Shown in pieces: positions 1-10,804 of a stretch of DNA of 64,000 nucleotides. Below the pieces are notes generated by a model, which was given only the letters and a program-made list of their open reading frames with translations, ran no database searches and had not been told where the DNA came from. This stretch comes from Schistosoma haematobium (Eukaryota; Platyhelminthes; Trematoda; Strigeidida; Schistosomatidae). Within the stretch, counting starts at the first letter, position 1. The number at the start of each line of letters is the position of its first letter. The position numbers were made by a program, and so were the translations under genes. The stretch spans positions 44,135,191 to 44,199,190 of the forward strand of contig NC_067198.1 in NCBI RefSeq assembly GCF_000699445.3, read 5' to 3'.

Positions 1-545
1 AAAATATTCTAGCGGTTTTATGAACCCACACAAACTTGCGCCATAATTTTTTCGTTATTCGCTGCTCAACCATGTAGAACAGACTGCCAGTTAAACTCCA
101 TTGCAGCGAAACTACAGCCCGGTTCAGAAGTCTCCTCAATGATTTTCTTTCCGAACGTGTCATTCTAGTATCTCTAGGATACTGAAACAACTTTTCATGC
201 ACCGTGCCCGGATACGGGAGTAAATATATTTTAAGATGGAGTTCCGTGAGTACATTTTTGACAACAGAAGGACTTCAGATCACACTTAAAATCCGCTGCG
301 CAAGGTAGCTTGAGACAAAATCGTCATGAGCACCTAAATCACTTAGTATTATCGACCAACCTTTCAGTATTGCTACAAGTTCAAGAAGCACTTAGGATCT
401 GAAAACTAGTTTGTTTAACATGATTTTCTAATTAATATACAGAGTCGTTTCTGAGTTATCAAAAATTGTTTATATATTTGAAATAATTATTGTTTTTCGA
501 AGCAAGCACTTGGATTCATTACGACGTCTAACATTATTGAAACTT
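1..545. other. No feature recognised
   Basis: AT-rich sequence with stops in all frames. I see no gene, RNA or repeat that recurs elsewhere in the window. Confidence 0.5.
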
Positions 546-548
546 GTG

Positions 549-636
549 TATTATTACATTTTCGAAGAAACCCGAAATGGTTTCTTCACAACACCTATGT
601 ACCCATAAGATGTCTGTGAATAATAGTGATAATAAC
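549..636 (-). repeat. Dispersed repeat family F, copy 1
   Basis: Read on the minus strand this matches 2563-2649: both contain CTTATGGGTACATA, then GTGA-GAAACCAT-TCGGG-TTCTT and an AATG end, after an ATT-rich start. The two copies are about 2 kb apart in opposite orientation. The peptide CEETISGF is readable in one frame of both, which may be chance or a residue of a retroelement ORF. Parent element unknown. Confidence 0.55.
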
Positions 637-949
637 ACTGCATGATTTTCTTCTCGTCCTTTTTTTTCCCTCTTTGAAGATATGCCACCGATAATGCATA
701 TGGAAAGGGTTACTTTATCCCGCGCCATTATTAGTGCCTCAGATGTTCCAGAGGGATATAGCACCACGATTTATAAAAGCTCCCAAAATTGCGCGGATTT
801 ACTTCCGACTATCAGCTTCATGTCGCAACGCAACCTCCATAGAGCGCGGCAACTGTCATATTGACAATACGAATCTTCCTGATATTATTTGCATTCATAT
901 GTGCGAAGTTTTATCTTTCATAATTTTATGATCAGTGTACCTTATAAAA

Positions 950-1080
950 TATCAAACTGACTGAGTAACCCACCGCAGTGGAGACTTTACCTTCAGTAAC
1001 AATTTGATCATGCCTGTAAAATGGCATGCCCCATGTGACAGACTGTTATTTGAGAAAAAATTATCATTATAAATAACCGT
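950..1080 (+). repeat. Retroelement 3'-end fragment with CATGCC...GGCATG hairpin
   Basis: A CTGA-CTGAGTAAC stretch is followed by a hairpin (CATGCC at 1009-1014 pairs with GGCATG at 1023-1028 across TGTAAAAT) and an A-rich end. The same order (CTGAGTAAC, GTAA..TTTGA, hairpin, AAAATAAA-like end) recurs at 9895-9985 and, weaker, near 34735-34810. It reads as the 3' UTR of a non-LTR element whose body is absent here. Confidence 0.5.
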
Positions 1081-1084
1081 AACA

Positions 1085-2560
1085 ACTAGTAGGGATAAAG
1101 AGTATCTACAAAGTACTCATGAAGCAACTTTTTGTCTTTTCTAATTTCCACCGCATGTCCGAATACCTTCAATCTAATAAAATTTCCCGCTGAGTCGCAA
1201 AAGAAAGTCTTTTCAATAAACCGTCGTCTGAATAAACTTCTTTTTGCACTACACTTTGACGTGATACTATAAATACGTCATTATGAGGGTGTCCAGACTA
1301 CAAAAATTTTAGTATATACTCATATTTCGAGAGCTTAGTCGAGCCTAGTATTCGAACTAAACGATACATTACTATTATTAGACATGGACGTGTTCATGAC
1401 AACTGTAATCCACCAGTAAAATAGCCTTTTTGAATGACTGCCGCGTCCGAATTCACACATATTAGAAAAGGAAACTTAGGAAAAACACTAACCATCTCGT
1501 CTCATTCAACTGCAAAAACTTCCCTGATCCAGCTGCCGCTCGAAGTTGTGCCTGCAGTAGAGAGTTATTTCTTATGCTAAAATAATCAGGCAGAGTGAAG
1601 CAAACTATGATCGATTGTGATTTCCTGCCTAGGTAATCAAAAAGCTATTACTCTAGACACTTCTGATATATATATATATATATAACCTTCCCTAGTGTCT
1701 CGTTGATCTGATTCCACTCCGAAAGAACAGATGAATATGCCATGAATAAAAATCCTTCGTCTGATTTCGTCACCATAATTAGGCAAACCGGAGTAACAAG
1801 AAGCCGAACACGGATTGTAATGAAAAGAACTCCTCTAAAGAATATTGATTGACAGTACTGTCATTTACTTGCTCCTTCACCCTGTTGTGTTTTTTAACCT
1901 TAATTCAGATTTCTTTTAACTATACGTTATGTTTTTTGGTCTTCTCTATCTGGGTATTTATTACAAGACTTCGATTAAAGACTTACCGTTTACTAATGAA
2001 TTTTTCTATTGCATGTTGCCGAACTGTTGACAATAAGGTCAGGTTTGACTAAGCTCTGTGTGTGACTGTTAACTTCTGACTGCCTTCTTGGTAGGATTGC
2101 TGGAATTTCTGAAGATGGATATCTGATCTCATCTTGTTGAGGATATTTTCATTGATTATCAAGTATTGAACTCCTGTTTATTAACTATTAACTATTTTTG
2201 TTGTTACAACTAATGTTCTCCCTAATAGTCACATGAGCATAACTCACTGCATGTCTCCTTGTGAGGAATTTTTTAGAGGAAAATATCTTGCGACATCATG
2301 TCACCTACATTGGTTGTGTTGATTTCAACAAATTATAATCACTACACTTCAAAGAAGTGGTCTTTTACCTTATGCGAAACTTCATACTTGCAACTAGTAT
2401 GCACCATTAGCCAGTAGGTATGAATATGAATGACATCGAATGTGGAGCATGTCCCGCATGAATGTACACATGTTTAACAAATTGCTCTTAAATATATATA
2501 AAATACACAAAATCATCACTAGTTTCACACAAATGAATGTTTGATAACAATTCATTTGTA
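1085..2560. other. No gene recognised; short (TA)n at 1666-1684
   Basis: Unique-looking AT-rich DNA. The only structure I see is a TA dinucleotide run of about 19 bases at 1666-1684. Short reading frames (for example 1849-2052) show no recognisable motif. Confidence 0.45.
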
Positions 2561-2562
2561 AC

Positions 2563-2649
2563 GGTATTATTATTATCCACAAACCTCTTATGGGTACATA
2601 AGCCTTGTGAGGAAACCATCTCGGGCTTCTTAAAAAATGGAATAATGCG
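2563..2649 (+). repeat. Dispersed repeat family F, copy 2
   Basis: Inverted partner of 549-636 (shared CTTATGGGTACATA core and the following AAACCATCTCGGG stretch). It ends exactly where the family B element at about 2655 starts, so family B may have inserted at or within it. Confidence 0.55.
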
Positions 2650-2654
2650 ACAAT

Positions 2655-3182
2655 GGCCCCCCAAATGCTTTGGTAAGGTCGAGAGTCAGGAGAGTCTGCT
2701 CCTCATCTCCAAATGCTCCCAAATTGTCGCGCGTATACAGACTGCCAGGGAAATCCTGCTCACTTCCTCGCGGCGAGGGTATTGTCTACGAAACTGAGAG
2801 GATGAAAATTGAATGCCCGGGGCTTTAACCGGGTTGGTGGACATGGAGCATCCATTTAGAGGAATAGGAAAACCCAGATTCCAAACCAATGTTACACGTG
2901 AGATCTAGGATCCTGGGGGAAGAAATAGCGCATGAATCGATTGTTGGTCACCTGCTACCATGGGGGTACTGCATCTCCCTATGATGTTCCACTGCCTTGT
3001 GAATCAGACCTTTAGGCTAAACGCTACTGGCGTAGACCTTTAAGCAAACCATCTGTCCCGGTTCGGGCACCTGGGCAGTATTCCACCCCTCTCACAAATC
3101 AAGTTAATTGTGTAGAGTACATATTTTCAGTGCACCTTTGTACCGATATTAATGTGTTCAAATAGAAATAAATAAATAAAAT
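2655..3182 (+). repeat. Family B retroposon (about 0.5 kb, SINE-like), copy B1
   Basis: One of five long copies in the window (also 18140-18680 +, 19722-20215 -, 24060-24660 +, 25137-25616 -). Landmarks in order: CCCCCAAATGC near the start, a GCGCGTATACAG motif, CGCTTTAACCGGGTTGGTGGACATGGAG, CCATGG-GGACTGCATCTCC, GTGGATTAGACC, a GGGCACC-GGGCAGT motif, then a tail GTGTTCAAATA(AATA)n. The A-rich simple tail and absence of an ORF suit a non-autonomous retroposon. Family name not recognised. Confidence 0.65.
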
Positions 3183-3633
3183 ATTTGCCACATTTGGAAA
3201 AGCGAAAAAAGATAGTAATTACAGTAGAATAATAACAAATCAGATTCTGTATAATTTCGAAGAATAATGAGTTGGCTTTAAAGAAGGAAAGGGAGAAAAA
3301 AAGGGAACGGGAATAAAGGAGACGCGAAATACGTAAACGTGTGTTTATGAACACAGAACAAGAATAAACGACTTTGTATGTATCGCCAAATGAGTAACAA
3401 AAGAAATAAGTGACTGTACTGTCAGCGTTTCCTCCCCGTTACTCTAGTGACTTTTTAGTTTACAATTGGGCAAACATTGATCATGAAAAGTATGGTAATC
3501 GATTTAAGAGCTTGAAGCAAAATGAAAGATAAAAACTCACTTCTTTTCTAAAGGATTCCCAGCCGCAGTGAGTCACATAGTGCAATACAACTTCAACCAA
3601 AGACCTTTTCTAAAGTTGTTTTTATGAAGGACC

Positions 3634-3995
3634 CGTAGTGGTATTAGTACTAACCACACGATCCTCTCAGATAAATAAGAGATGGGTGGGAAAACTCATA
3701 TTCGGCAATTGACACAGAGGGTAGGTCAGCAGCAGTGAACACTGGAAAATCATTCGGTATGGTGTAGCTCGAACTTGCAGGCGCGTTTATTGTGTGTAGC
3801 TCGCACCTCTCCACATTAAATATATTATTTTAACCGCAGCCGGAACGTGTTTCTCTGAGGTACTAAACATCACACTGCTGACCGTCACAATAGGACGAGT
3901 CAGGTTAAGCTGTGATGTGACCGCCAAGTAACAACTTGTGGTTTGGGAAGTCTCATCATGTCATATCTACAATTTGGGGATTGGGTCTATTATTA
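3634..3995 (+). repeat. LTR-like repeat family C, copy C1 (degenerate)
   Basis: Starts GTAGTGGTATTAGTACTAACCACACGATCCTCTCA and ends near TTGGGGATTGGGTCTATTATTA. The same beginning and end occur at 30965-31336, 36024-36400 and 36551-36925; the middle is poorly conserved. At 30965 the block is followed by a gag-like frame, so family C is probably the LTR of a Gypsy-type element. This copy looks solitary. Confidence 0.45.
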
Positions 3996-4312
3996 TGGTA
4001 GACAAGATAAATATACCAATACGAACCAGACCATATGTCTATATACCTCTGTATTCCTTCGATTTTGAGCTTGTTGCTTTTACGAAGGCTAGTGAATACA
4101 GACGGACAAAACTCACGCACTCAGCAGATACAGAATTTATAAGATATTACCCTAGATCTAAGCAGGTGGAAATTGTGGATTTTACAGTCACGAGTTTGCG
4201 CGACATAGGGCTAATTGACGTTATTTGTCCTGAAAACTTTAGGCCGCTTAAGTATCTTAAATCAAGTTCGGAAAAATTCAATGTCACCATTGATAATAGG
4301 GTGGACTTATAG
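3938..4312 (+). CDS. Unassigned 124-codon frame overlapping an LTR-like repeat
   Basis: An open frame from ATG 3938 to a TAG at 4310. Its first about 20 codons lie within the family C LTR-like block, so the annotated start is not reliable; an internal ATG (3996) gives about 105 residues. The protein is basic and hydrophilic with no signal peptide or membrane segment, and I recognise no domain. Position directly downstream of an LTR-like block suggests it could be a leader or gag remnant; 36400-36430, after copy C3, has similar first bases. It could equally be a chance frame. Confidence 0.25.
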   Translation: MVWEVSSCHIYNLGIGSIIMVDKINIPIRTRPYVYIPLYSFDFELVAFTKASEYRRTKLTHSADTEFIRYYPRSKQVEIVDFTVTSLRDIGLIDVICPENFRPLKYLKSSSEKFNVTIDNRVDL

Positions 4313-4748
4313 TGATTAGCACAAAACCGTGATGGGATTTATAAAAATGTATATATGTTAAAATTGTCTATAAACGTTACGAAGCCAATCAAAAACGGCT
4401 ACGTAATTAGATGTGGAACCTAATGGCTACATTGCACCTACCAATATTTATTTGGTAAAATTAAATTTTCCAAAGCGAAGGGCGCGAGCATATTTGTTAA
4501 GAACAAGCACTTTAGACACTCCATCTGAAACGATATAAATGCCATTTCTATCACTCTTTTTCACTATATAATCAAATGTATCAATTGCCTTTTTTGTTTT
4601 CCCTCTATTTTCAGCGTTGTCATGATATGCCGTTGAAAACGTATGTTTGGAACATGACTCCTTACTACCCCTTACTTGATATATTCAATGTAGGAGAAAG
4701 GTCTGAAGTTCCTTCTAACAGAAGCCTGTTACAACAGTTATCTGGAGA

Positions 4749-6011
4749 ATGCAGTGTGATGACTGTAAAAAGTGGTACCACAAAATGTGTACACGCCTAA
4801 GTCCGATGGCATACAAAAGATGCTCGAAGCCTAACTCGCATTGGCTTTGTATGTTCTGCTGTACGGATAAAAAGGTGCTAATTAAGGAGGCTATGGGCCT
4901 ATTGGCTTTGGCCAGCAAGAAAAACGATGACACATGCGCTGACAACACCGGCACTGACAGTGACGAATGTGTCAGTGTAGTATCTGCTGTTACGCGACGA
5001 CTCAAACAACCTACTCTGACAGACGCAAAAGTGAGATCTCCTTTAACATTAACAAAGGGAGTAATACCACCTGTTACTGACATTGATAACAATGCATCTT
5101 TAGTGGAAACCGACGAACTGGATAAAACCATCACCGTTCGAAATAGTCCCAATGTCCTGAGGGATGAAAAATGGACTACGGTACGTAGGAAACGCAACGA
5201 AAGGAAAAAATCTGTAGGCAGTACACAGGTAGTTAGTAACTCACTGATGGACTCTCATTGTGAGTCACAAACTGCACCACCAAAATCTAATGGTAAGAGT
5301 GAAACCCATCCTGGCGTGACTGAGAAGAAAAATCAAATAACAGCTAAAACTAATGACTGTTTACTTGATAAGTCCTTGGTGGACTCTCAGACCAATCCAC
5401 CAAAGCTCCAAAGTAAAGCTTCGTCTAACGCTGTTGTGAGTCACTCACAGGACTCTGTTACATTAAAAGCTAGTCGTAAGATACCAGTAGTTAATATACA
5501 GGATCTATCGTCACGGTCGAAAGCTGTTAACACAGTTTCAAAGGAAGCTAAACCCCTTCCTAGTTTAATTATTTGGAATCTATAGGAGTCGAAAGATAAC
5601 GACCCTGCTAGAAGACATGCACATGACCTGCAGTTAGTGGAGTCTGTGGTAAGAAATGTACTACCTGAAGAGGTTTCAGGGGTACATATTACAAAAGTAA
5701 TACGACTTGGTAAATGGGTTGGAGGCGAGACCCAACCAAGAAGAATCCTGAAGCTTGTTCCTGGGAGTTTCGAAGAAAGAGACATATTATTAAAAAACGC
5801 ACCAAAAACTCGTGACTCAAATATCCGTATTCGACCAGATTGGCCGCTTGAGGATCGAATCAAGTGGAAGAATGCCCTTACGGAGTTGAGAACTCTCAAG
5901 TTAAATGGCGAACCCAACCTTACCATTAAGGGTTTTCGGGTAGTCAGGTCTTGGAAGCCAATGCTTCCGAGGCCTGTATGGGTAGAACGATTGATTGCCA
6001 AAACACCTTAA
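4749..6011 (+). pseudogene. CR1 ORF1, PHD-like finger, interrupted by one in-frame stop
   Basis: Frame from ATG 4749 to a TAA at 6009-6011 with a single internal TAG at 5583-5585, so about 420 codons. The N-terminus has a PHD-finger half: QCDDCKKWYH, a Cys six residues on, and HWLCMFC about 16 residues later; the first Cys pair of a C4HC3 finger would lie upstream, where the frame is closed, so the finger is cut or shifted. The middle (residues about 60-280) is low-complexity, Ser/Thr/Lys-rich. After the stop comes a conserved-looking block with VIRLGKW and RPDWPLEDRIKWKNAL, typical of the C-terminal part of CR1 ORF1. It presumably bound element RNA; not functional as it stands. Confidence 0.7.
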
Positions 6012-6718
6012 GTGTGTGCTACACGAACGCAAGTAGTCTCAGAAATAAAACGTCCGAGCCAAGTCTGATGGTGGAAGAATTATGTCCCGATATAATCGTT
6101 GTTACAGAAACTTGGTTCACAGTAGATATAGACTGTTCTCCGTTCATTGCAGGCTATATCTGTATCAGAAGTGATAGAGTTTCAAGTCGCAAAGGGGGAG
6201 GTATAATATTATACGTTAGGGATCACTTTCGTATACAATCAGCCATATCGGAGGCTCATATCAGTGGCACATGTGAGGTTGCATGTTGTAAGATTAAATC
6301 TAGAAGTGGGTTAGTGACTATAGGGGGAATATACCGTAGTCCGTTTTGTCTTGCTGACGACTTTATCCTGAGACACATCTGTTCTTGGAGTATGGCAGAA
6401 TGTTGTCTCATCATTGGGGAATTCAACGCACCGCATATCAACTGGATAGAGCTTACAGCTCCAGGTAGTGATTTCGATAGCGACCTTTTATCTACCGTTA
6501 TTCAGTGTGCACTTGTTCAATGTATCACAAAACCGACACATATTGATTTGCAACATGTTCCGTCACTGCTGGACCTCGCCCTCACCCACCACTGTGAGGA
6601 TGTCTTTAATATCCAGCACCTTCCTCCACTAGTGAACAGTGATCACGTTGTAATTCACTTTAAGTTTAGGACACATGGTATACAATTCGTATCTGCTCCA
6701 CCCCGTCCCAATATTTGA
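5951..6718 (+). pseudogene. CR1 ORF2, apurinic-type endonuclease domain
   Basis: 255 codons overlapping the ORF1 end by about 60 nt in another frame, as is usual for LINE ORFs. Endonuclease landmarks in order: YTNASSLRNK near residue 24, LCPDIIVVTETW at about 45-56 (catalytic Glu in the ET-W motif), RKGGGIILYV at about 85, GGIYRSPF at about 125, IIGEFNAPHINW (normally GDFN, so the catalytic Asp is replaced by Glu) and a C-terminal SDHVVIHF (SDH motif) at about 236. The frame then shifts into the reverse transcriptase frame around 6690-6715. The GDFN change and the frameshift indicate a dead copy. Confidence 0.75.
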
Positions 6719-8566
6719 CGAGCCAATATTCCGGAAATCAGAAACTGATTGGTCGGTCGACGCGGATGGATTGATCGAAGATGAATGGAATAAGTTTAAG
6801 GCTACATTCGGGTCCGTAACGTCGCCGTTTATCTCATGGTCAGCACGTAAGCTATCACATTGCCCTCCATGGATTAATAAGGAAACCCGGAAGCTGTTAA
6901 AGCGTAGGAAACATTTCTGGGACTTATTCTTGTTGACAGGTCATGCACCATTTAAGCGTGAGTACCAAAAATACCGTAATATCTGTAAGAAAACCATAGC
7001 GAAATCCCGTACCACTTACGAACGACAGTTAGTATATGACAGCCGTACTTGTCCGAAACGATTGTTTTCGTATGTTAAACGGCAAATGAAACGTAGTGAT
7101 GGTATTCCCCCGTTACTGTTACACGAAAATTCAGAATTACTAGCTGAATCAGATCGAGCAAAAGCTGAGACTTTTTCAAACTATTTTAGCGAAGTCTTCT
7201 CCACGTTTATTGTGACAAATACTTGTCCCACTCACACCGAGATACCAACCATTGAATCTGTACAGGTGACTGAGGAAACTGTCCTTCGGTTGATAACTAA
7301 CCTCAAACCTGGTAAGATACCGGGCCCAGACGGGTTACATCCACGGTTGCTGTCATCTCTTGCGGACATTATTTCAAAACCGCTTGCGACACTCTTCAAC
7401 ACGTCCCTCTCACTCGCTCAACTCCCTAGAGATTAGAAGGAAGCTATAGTCAGTCCTATATTCAAGGACGGTCAGAGACATATAGTATCTAACTGCCGGC
7501 CTGTTAGTCTAACTAGCATAGTCGTTAAGTTACTTGAAAAGATAATTCGGGTTAGGTTGCTAAGCCACATAGATTTACACAATCTGTTAGCTCCTGAGCA
7601 ACACGGATTTCGTAACAAGCGTTCATGCTTGACTAACTTGCTTATTGCGAGAGAGGATTGGACAGCAGCCCTAGATAACGGTCTGTCTGTCGATGTGATA
7701 TTCATAGATTTTAGCAAATCGTTTGACAAGGTTTCACACATGAGTCTTATGCAGAAGCTCACGAGCTTCGGAATAATAGGTACTGTACATGCGTGGATAG
7801 GAAATTTCTTATGTGACCGCAGACAGAGAGTGAGGGTTAACGGAACGCTATCCTATTGGAAGCCGGTCAAAAGTGGTGTACCCCAAGGCACCATCTTAGG
7901 CCCCCTGCTCTTCCTTCTCTACGTTAATGAGTTACCGCTGTTACTTAGTTCGTCGACATTATTGTTTGCGGATGATGCAAAAATCTGGAGAACAATAAAA
8001 AGTGCGGCTGATCATGTGGATCTTCAAGCTGACTTAGACGATTTAGTTAGATGGGCTCGAGAGTGGGGCTTAGAAATCAATGCTAGGAAGAGTGTACTCA
8101 TGCACATCGGTCACGGTAATAGTTACCGTTATACTATTGAGGGTAAACCTCTTCCATGCGTTCAAGAGCATAAAGACTTAGGAGTAGTATTAAGTCATGA
8201 TTTAAAAACATCTACGCATTGCAAAGCAGCCGCTTTCAAAGGTTTTCGTGCGTTATGGTCACTTCGTCGAGCGTTCAAATCTTTTGACGAGGAAACGTTT
8301 CGAATTTTATATCCCATATATGTTAGACCACATTTAGAGTACTGTATCCAAGCAGCTAGCCCGTGTCTGGTAAAGGATACTAACTCCCCTGAGCGTGTCC
8401 AGCGTGTGGGAACGAAATTAGTGAAGGGTCTTTCTAAAGTCCTTAACGATGAGCGTTTAAAACGCCTAAACCTTTCCTCTTGTTTTATTGTAGGACGCGA
8501 GGTGACCTTATACTGGCATTTCGTATCTTTAATTATGATTTGGGTGTTAATATGTCTTATCTTTTT
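6675..8566 (+). pseudogene. CR1 ORF2, reverse transcriptase domain
   Basis: Frame 6675-8566 with one in-frame TAG (7434-7436, where the family normally has Trp, DWKEA) and a frameshift near 8495. RT landmarks: KPGKIPGPDGLHPRLL (about 7310), SNCRPVSLTS (about 7490), EQHGFRNKRSCLTNLL (about 7600), FIDFSKSFD, GVPQGTILGPLLFLLYVNELP (7876-7938) and the catalytic LLFADDAKIW (about 7960-7990). The thumb region has LEYCIQAASPCL and QRVGTKLVKGL. The catalytic Asp pair is intact, unlike copy 2. The coding sequence is cut at 8566 by the Penelope-like insertion and resumes at 9381. Confidence 0.85.
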
Positions 8567-9369
8567 CATGCAACTGGTTCCCTTTATGAATTTAAATAGA
8601 GCAAGAACGTGCCGTAGCACACACATTGGAAGAACTGAGAGAAGAGTACAGGTTCGCATTTCTGAGCATATTCCGAAGAACTTGACGCTGAGAGGGACTA
8701 AAGCTTTTAACAGTGCAATAGCTCGGCATCTACTTGACACTTGGCATACCGTCGATATTATGCGCGCGTTTAAAATTATCAATAGACAAAGAACTACTAC
8801 CACTCTCCGCTTTGCTGAAGCCATTGCAATTAAGAAACTGAAACCGGACTTATGCATCCAAAGATAGACTTTAATAAACTTATCACTGCCCTAGTAATCT
8901 TTTTGTTTCTGTTTGTTTTGTGTTTTGGTTATTTTATTCATTTACTTATTCTAAGATAATTTATACTCCCCCCTATTACCTAATTCTTAAAATAAATTTT
9001 ATTCACACATTTCCGTCACCTGATCCTCTTAAATCATCTTAACTTTCCAAACCCTATTTAATTATTATTACGTAATCTACCTTATCATTATTTAATTCCA
9101 TTAATCTCTACAATTATCACACAATTTATGAACTTCACTAAATTATTACACCACCCACCCTGGATTAACCCCCTCTTTTGACCTCTGACCTGTTTCTAGC
9201 ATATATATATAGTTATCATTGTGATCACGTTATTTACACTCATTTATGTCAATTGTTTCACACTATCTCCATGTAAAAATTCTATCACAATTTTGGTTTG
9301 TAAGCAGCTGACGAGAAACCTCGAAATAATATGAATTCATACTATTCTGCATCAATGTTTGTTCTTGCT
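8567..9369 (+). mobile_element. 5'-truncated Penelope-like element inserted in the CR1 ORF2, with 11-bp target duplication
   Basis: 803 bp between two copies of CTTATCTTTTT (8556-8566 and 9370-9380). The insert opens with a GIY-YIG-type endonuclease end as found in Penelope-like elements: after a short frame disturbance the reading frame gives STHIGRT-RRVQVRISEHIPK, NSAIARHLLDT, RAFKIINRQR and RFAEAIAIKKLKPDLCIQR, stopping with TAG at 8865-8867. The remainder (8868-9369) is AT-rich 3' UTR. The CR1 coding sequence continues on the other side (S-NSLRGHSKK-type motif), which confirms that this is a nested insertion rather than the natural CR1 end. Confidence 0.8.
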
Positions 9370-9380
9370 CTTATCTTTTT

Positions 9381-9640
9381 GCTCCCTCCAGCACTAATAG
9401 TCTCCGAGGTCATAGCAAGAAGGTTCATAAACCACGATCTAATAAACTTAAAGTGGGGTCCCGTTTTTCTCATCGAGTAGTCAATCATTGGAACGCCTTA
9501 TCCGAACAAGTGGTATCAGCCCCATCAGTGAATACTTTCAAGGAGAAGCTGGACCTTCACTGGAAAGCAGTGCGTCAGGATTAATACAGGTTCATCAACC
9601 TACTATCCTTATTATTGAAGACTGAAGACTGAAGACTGCA
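9381..9640 (+). mobile_element. CR1 3' end after the nested insertion
   Basis: Continues the CR1 element: CACTAATAGTCTCCGAGGTCATAGCAAGAAGG, RVVNHWNAL-type codons, then VVSAPSVNTFKEKLDLHW, TAA, a short 3' UTR and (TGAAGAC)3 at 9615-9638. The same block occurs on the minus strand at 40985-41254 (SNNLRGHSKK-type to LDLHWKAIFQD and two TGAAGAC units). Confidence 0.8.
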
Positions 9641-9699
9641 TACTAACCACTTATACCAAGTATTATGTTAAGACTGGCGTTTTTGATTGAACATCTACA

Positions 9700-9990
9700 C
9701 ATTTTCCACCATAGTTTTTATTGCAAGCCTTTCTTAACCTGATTTACACTATTTTTTAGACCTCCAGTTGTTTATCATAACACATTCCATAAAACATGGC
9801 AACCATTGCATTTCTTTTTGCTACCATTAACCATTTTTTTATGCACAAAAGTTTCCTCCTCCTTTTCCATCATGATTGTTTCTTGTAACATACTGACTCA
9901 TCTGAGTAACTTAATGTAGTAAATTTTGTAACATTTTGACCATGCCTGTAAACTAGCATGACTTTTGTAACCTATTTATTGAAAATAAAT
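9700..9990 (+). repeat. Non-LTR 3' UTR fragment with CATGC...GCATG hairpin
   Basis: AT-rich block ending in ACTGACTCATCTGAGTAAC, a hairpin (CATGC at 9941-9945 pairs with GCATG at 9956-9960), and ATTGAAAATAAATTA. Same order of motifs as 950-1080. It directly follows the CR1 tail but is not present after CR1 copy 2, so it is a separate element. Confidence 0.45.
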
Positions 9991-10079
9991 TACCAATACA
10001 GGGTTGTGGAGAATAAAACATAAATTACCGATTGCAGCACATTTGTCGCAGAAGTAACCTTCTAATGACTTACAGCATC

Positions 10080-10260
10080 TCAAAAACTCCTGAATGTCAT
10101 AAGTTCCAGCACAAACCTTAGGGGATACAGACAGAAGTTAGCGACAAGATATGGCAGAACATACCAGAAGCACACCTTTTTTTCTTCACGAGTAGTCAAA
10201 TTTCGGAATTTGCTGCCGACTGAGGTACTCCAAGCGCCTTCCATGTGTCCTTAAAAAGAA
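10080..10260 (+). pseudogene. Jockey/CR1-type ORF2 C-terminal remnant
   Basis: From about 10117 one frame reads NLRGYRQKLATRYGRTYQKHTFF, SSRVVKFRNLLPTEVLQAPSM, then a stop and KRRRHFLV. This is the familiar non-LTR ORF2 end (RGH-KL, FFS-RVV--WN-LP-EVV-APS). It differs from the CR1 element at 4.7-9.6 kb, so it is a second family. Only about 60 codons survive. Confidence 0.6.
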
Positions 10261-10804
10261 GGCGACATTTCCTTGTGAAGAGTGCTCTACCACAAATTTT
10301 CTAACATTGTTTTCTTTTTACTATTGAATATACCTAAGTTTTACTTGGAGACATTGTCGATCCATTGCTTTCATATACAGAAGTCTGTTGAGCAATAGCT
10401 TCATCCATTTCATTCTAGAACAGTTGACCTATTTAATTGTTGGCGCTAGGTTGTACTGTTACGTCACGTGAGTTGCATTTTACTTTATTAGATCAGCCAA
10501 ATAGGCTATCTTACGCTAATATTCCTGGCACAGATTCAGGATCCCTTAATCAACCCACGTTACAGGGTAAAGCTGGAAGTTTTATTCACATATCTAGTCA
10601 TTTGAGATGAAGTTTCGCACCAGCCCCAGGCAACCAATAGAGGGGAAAGTGCATTAGAAAACAAAGGGGAAATGCAGCTTGATGTCTGCCTGTGTGGGGG
10701 AAATAATGCGGGTTTTTCCCCTCATGTTGCTCTGTTTCAAGTGTTGAATTGTCTACTTTTCTCCTACATACTCGCCGACCCAAGAGAGATTAATCTCCAA
10801 AGTT

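Larger units (their letters stand above)
4690..9640 (+). mobile_element. CR1-clade non-LTR retrotransposon, nearly full length, with nested insertion
   Basis: A two-ORF LINE. ORF1 with a PHD-type zinc-finger remnant (4749-6011) overlaps an endonuclease/reverse transcriptase ORF2 (5951-8566), which resumes after a Penelope-like insertion (8567-9369) and ends in a 3' UTR with a (TGAAGAC)3 tail at 9615-9638. Copy 2 (40985-42335, minus) has the same RT end and the same TGAAGAC tail, which fixes the 3' boundary. The 5' boundary is uncertain; 4690 is approximate. Lesions: amber stop in ORF1 (5583-5585), frameshift at about 6690-6715, amber stop at 7434-7436. Architecture matches schistosome CR1-like (Perere/SR) elements; I cannot say which. 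Confidence 0.8.

Noticed and set aside
2686..2889. Several frames inside family B copies (also 18389-18628, 20010-20207, 25294-25650).
   Set aside because: They lie in different frames in different copies and are not conserved as protein.
4715..5197. A 160-codon minus-strand frame.
   Set aside because: Shadow of CR1 ORF1.
8195..8857. A 220-codon minus-strand frame.
   Set aside because: It is the antisense of the CR1 RT and the Penelope end, both clearly coding on the plus strand.
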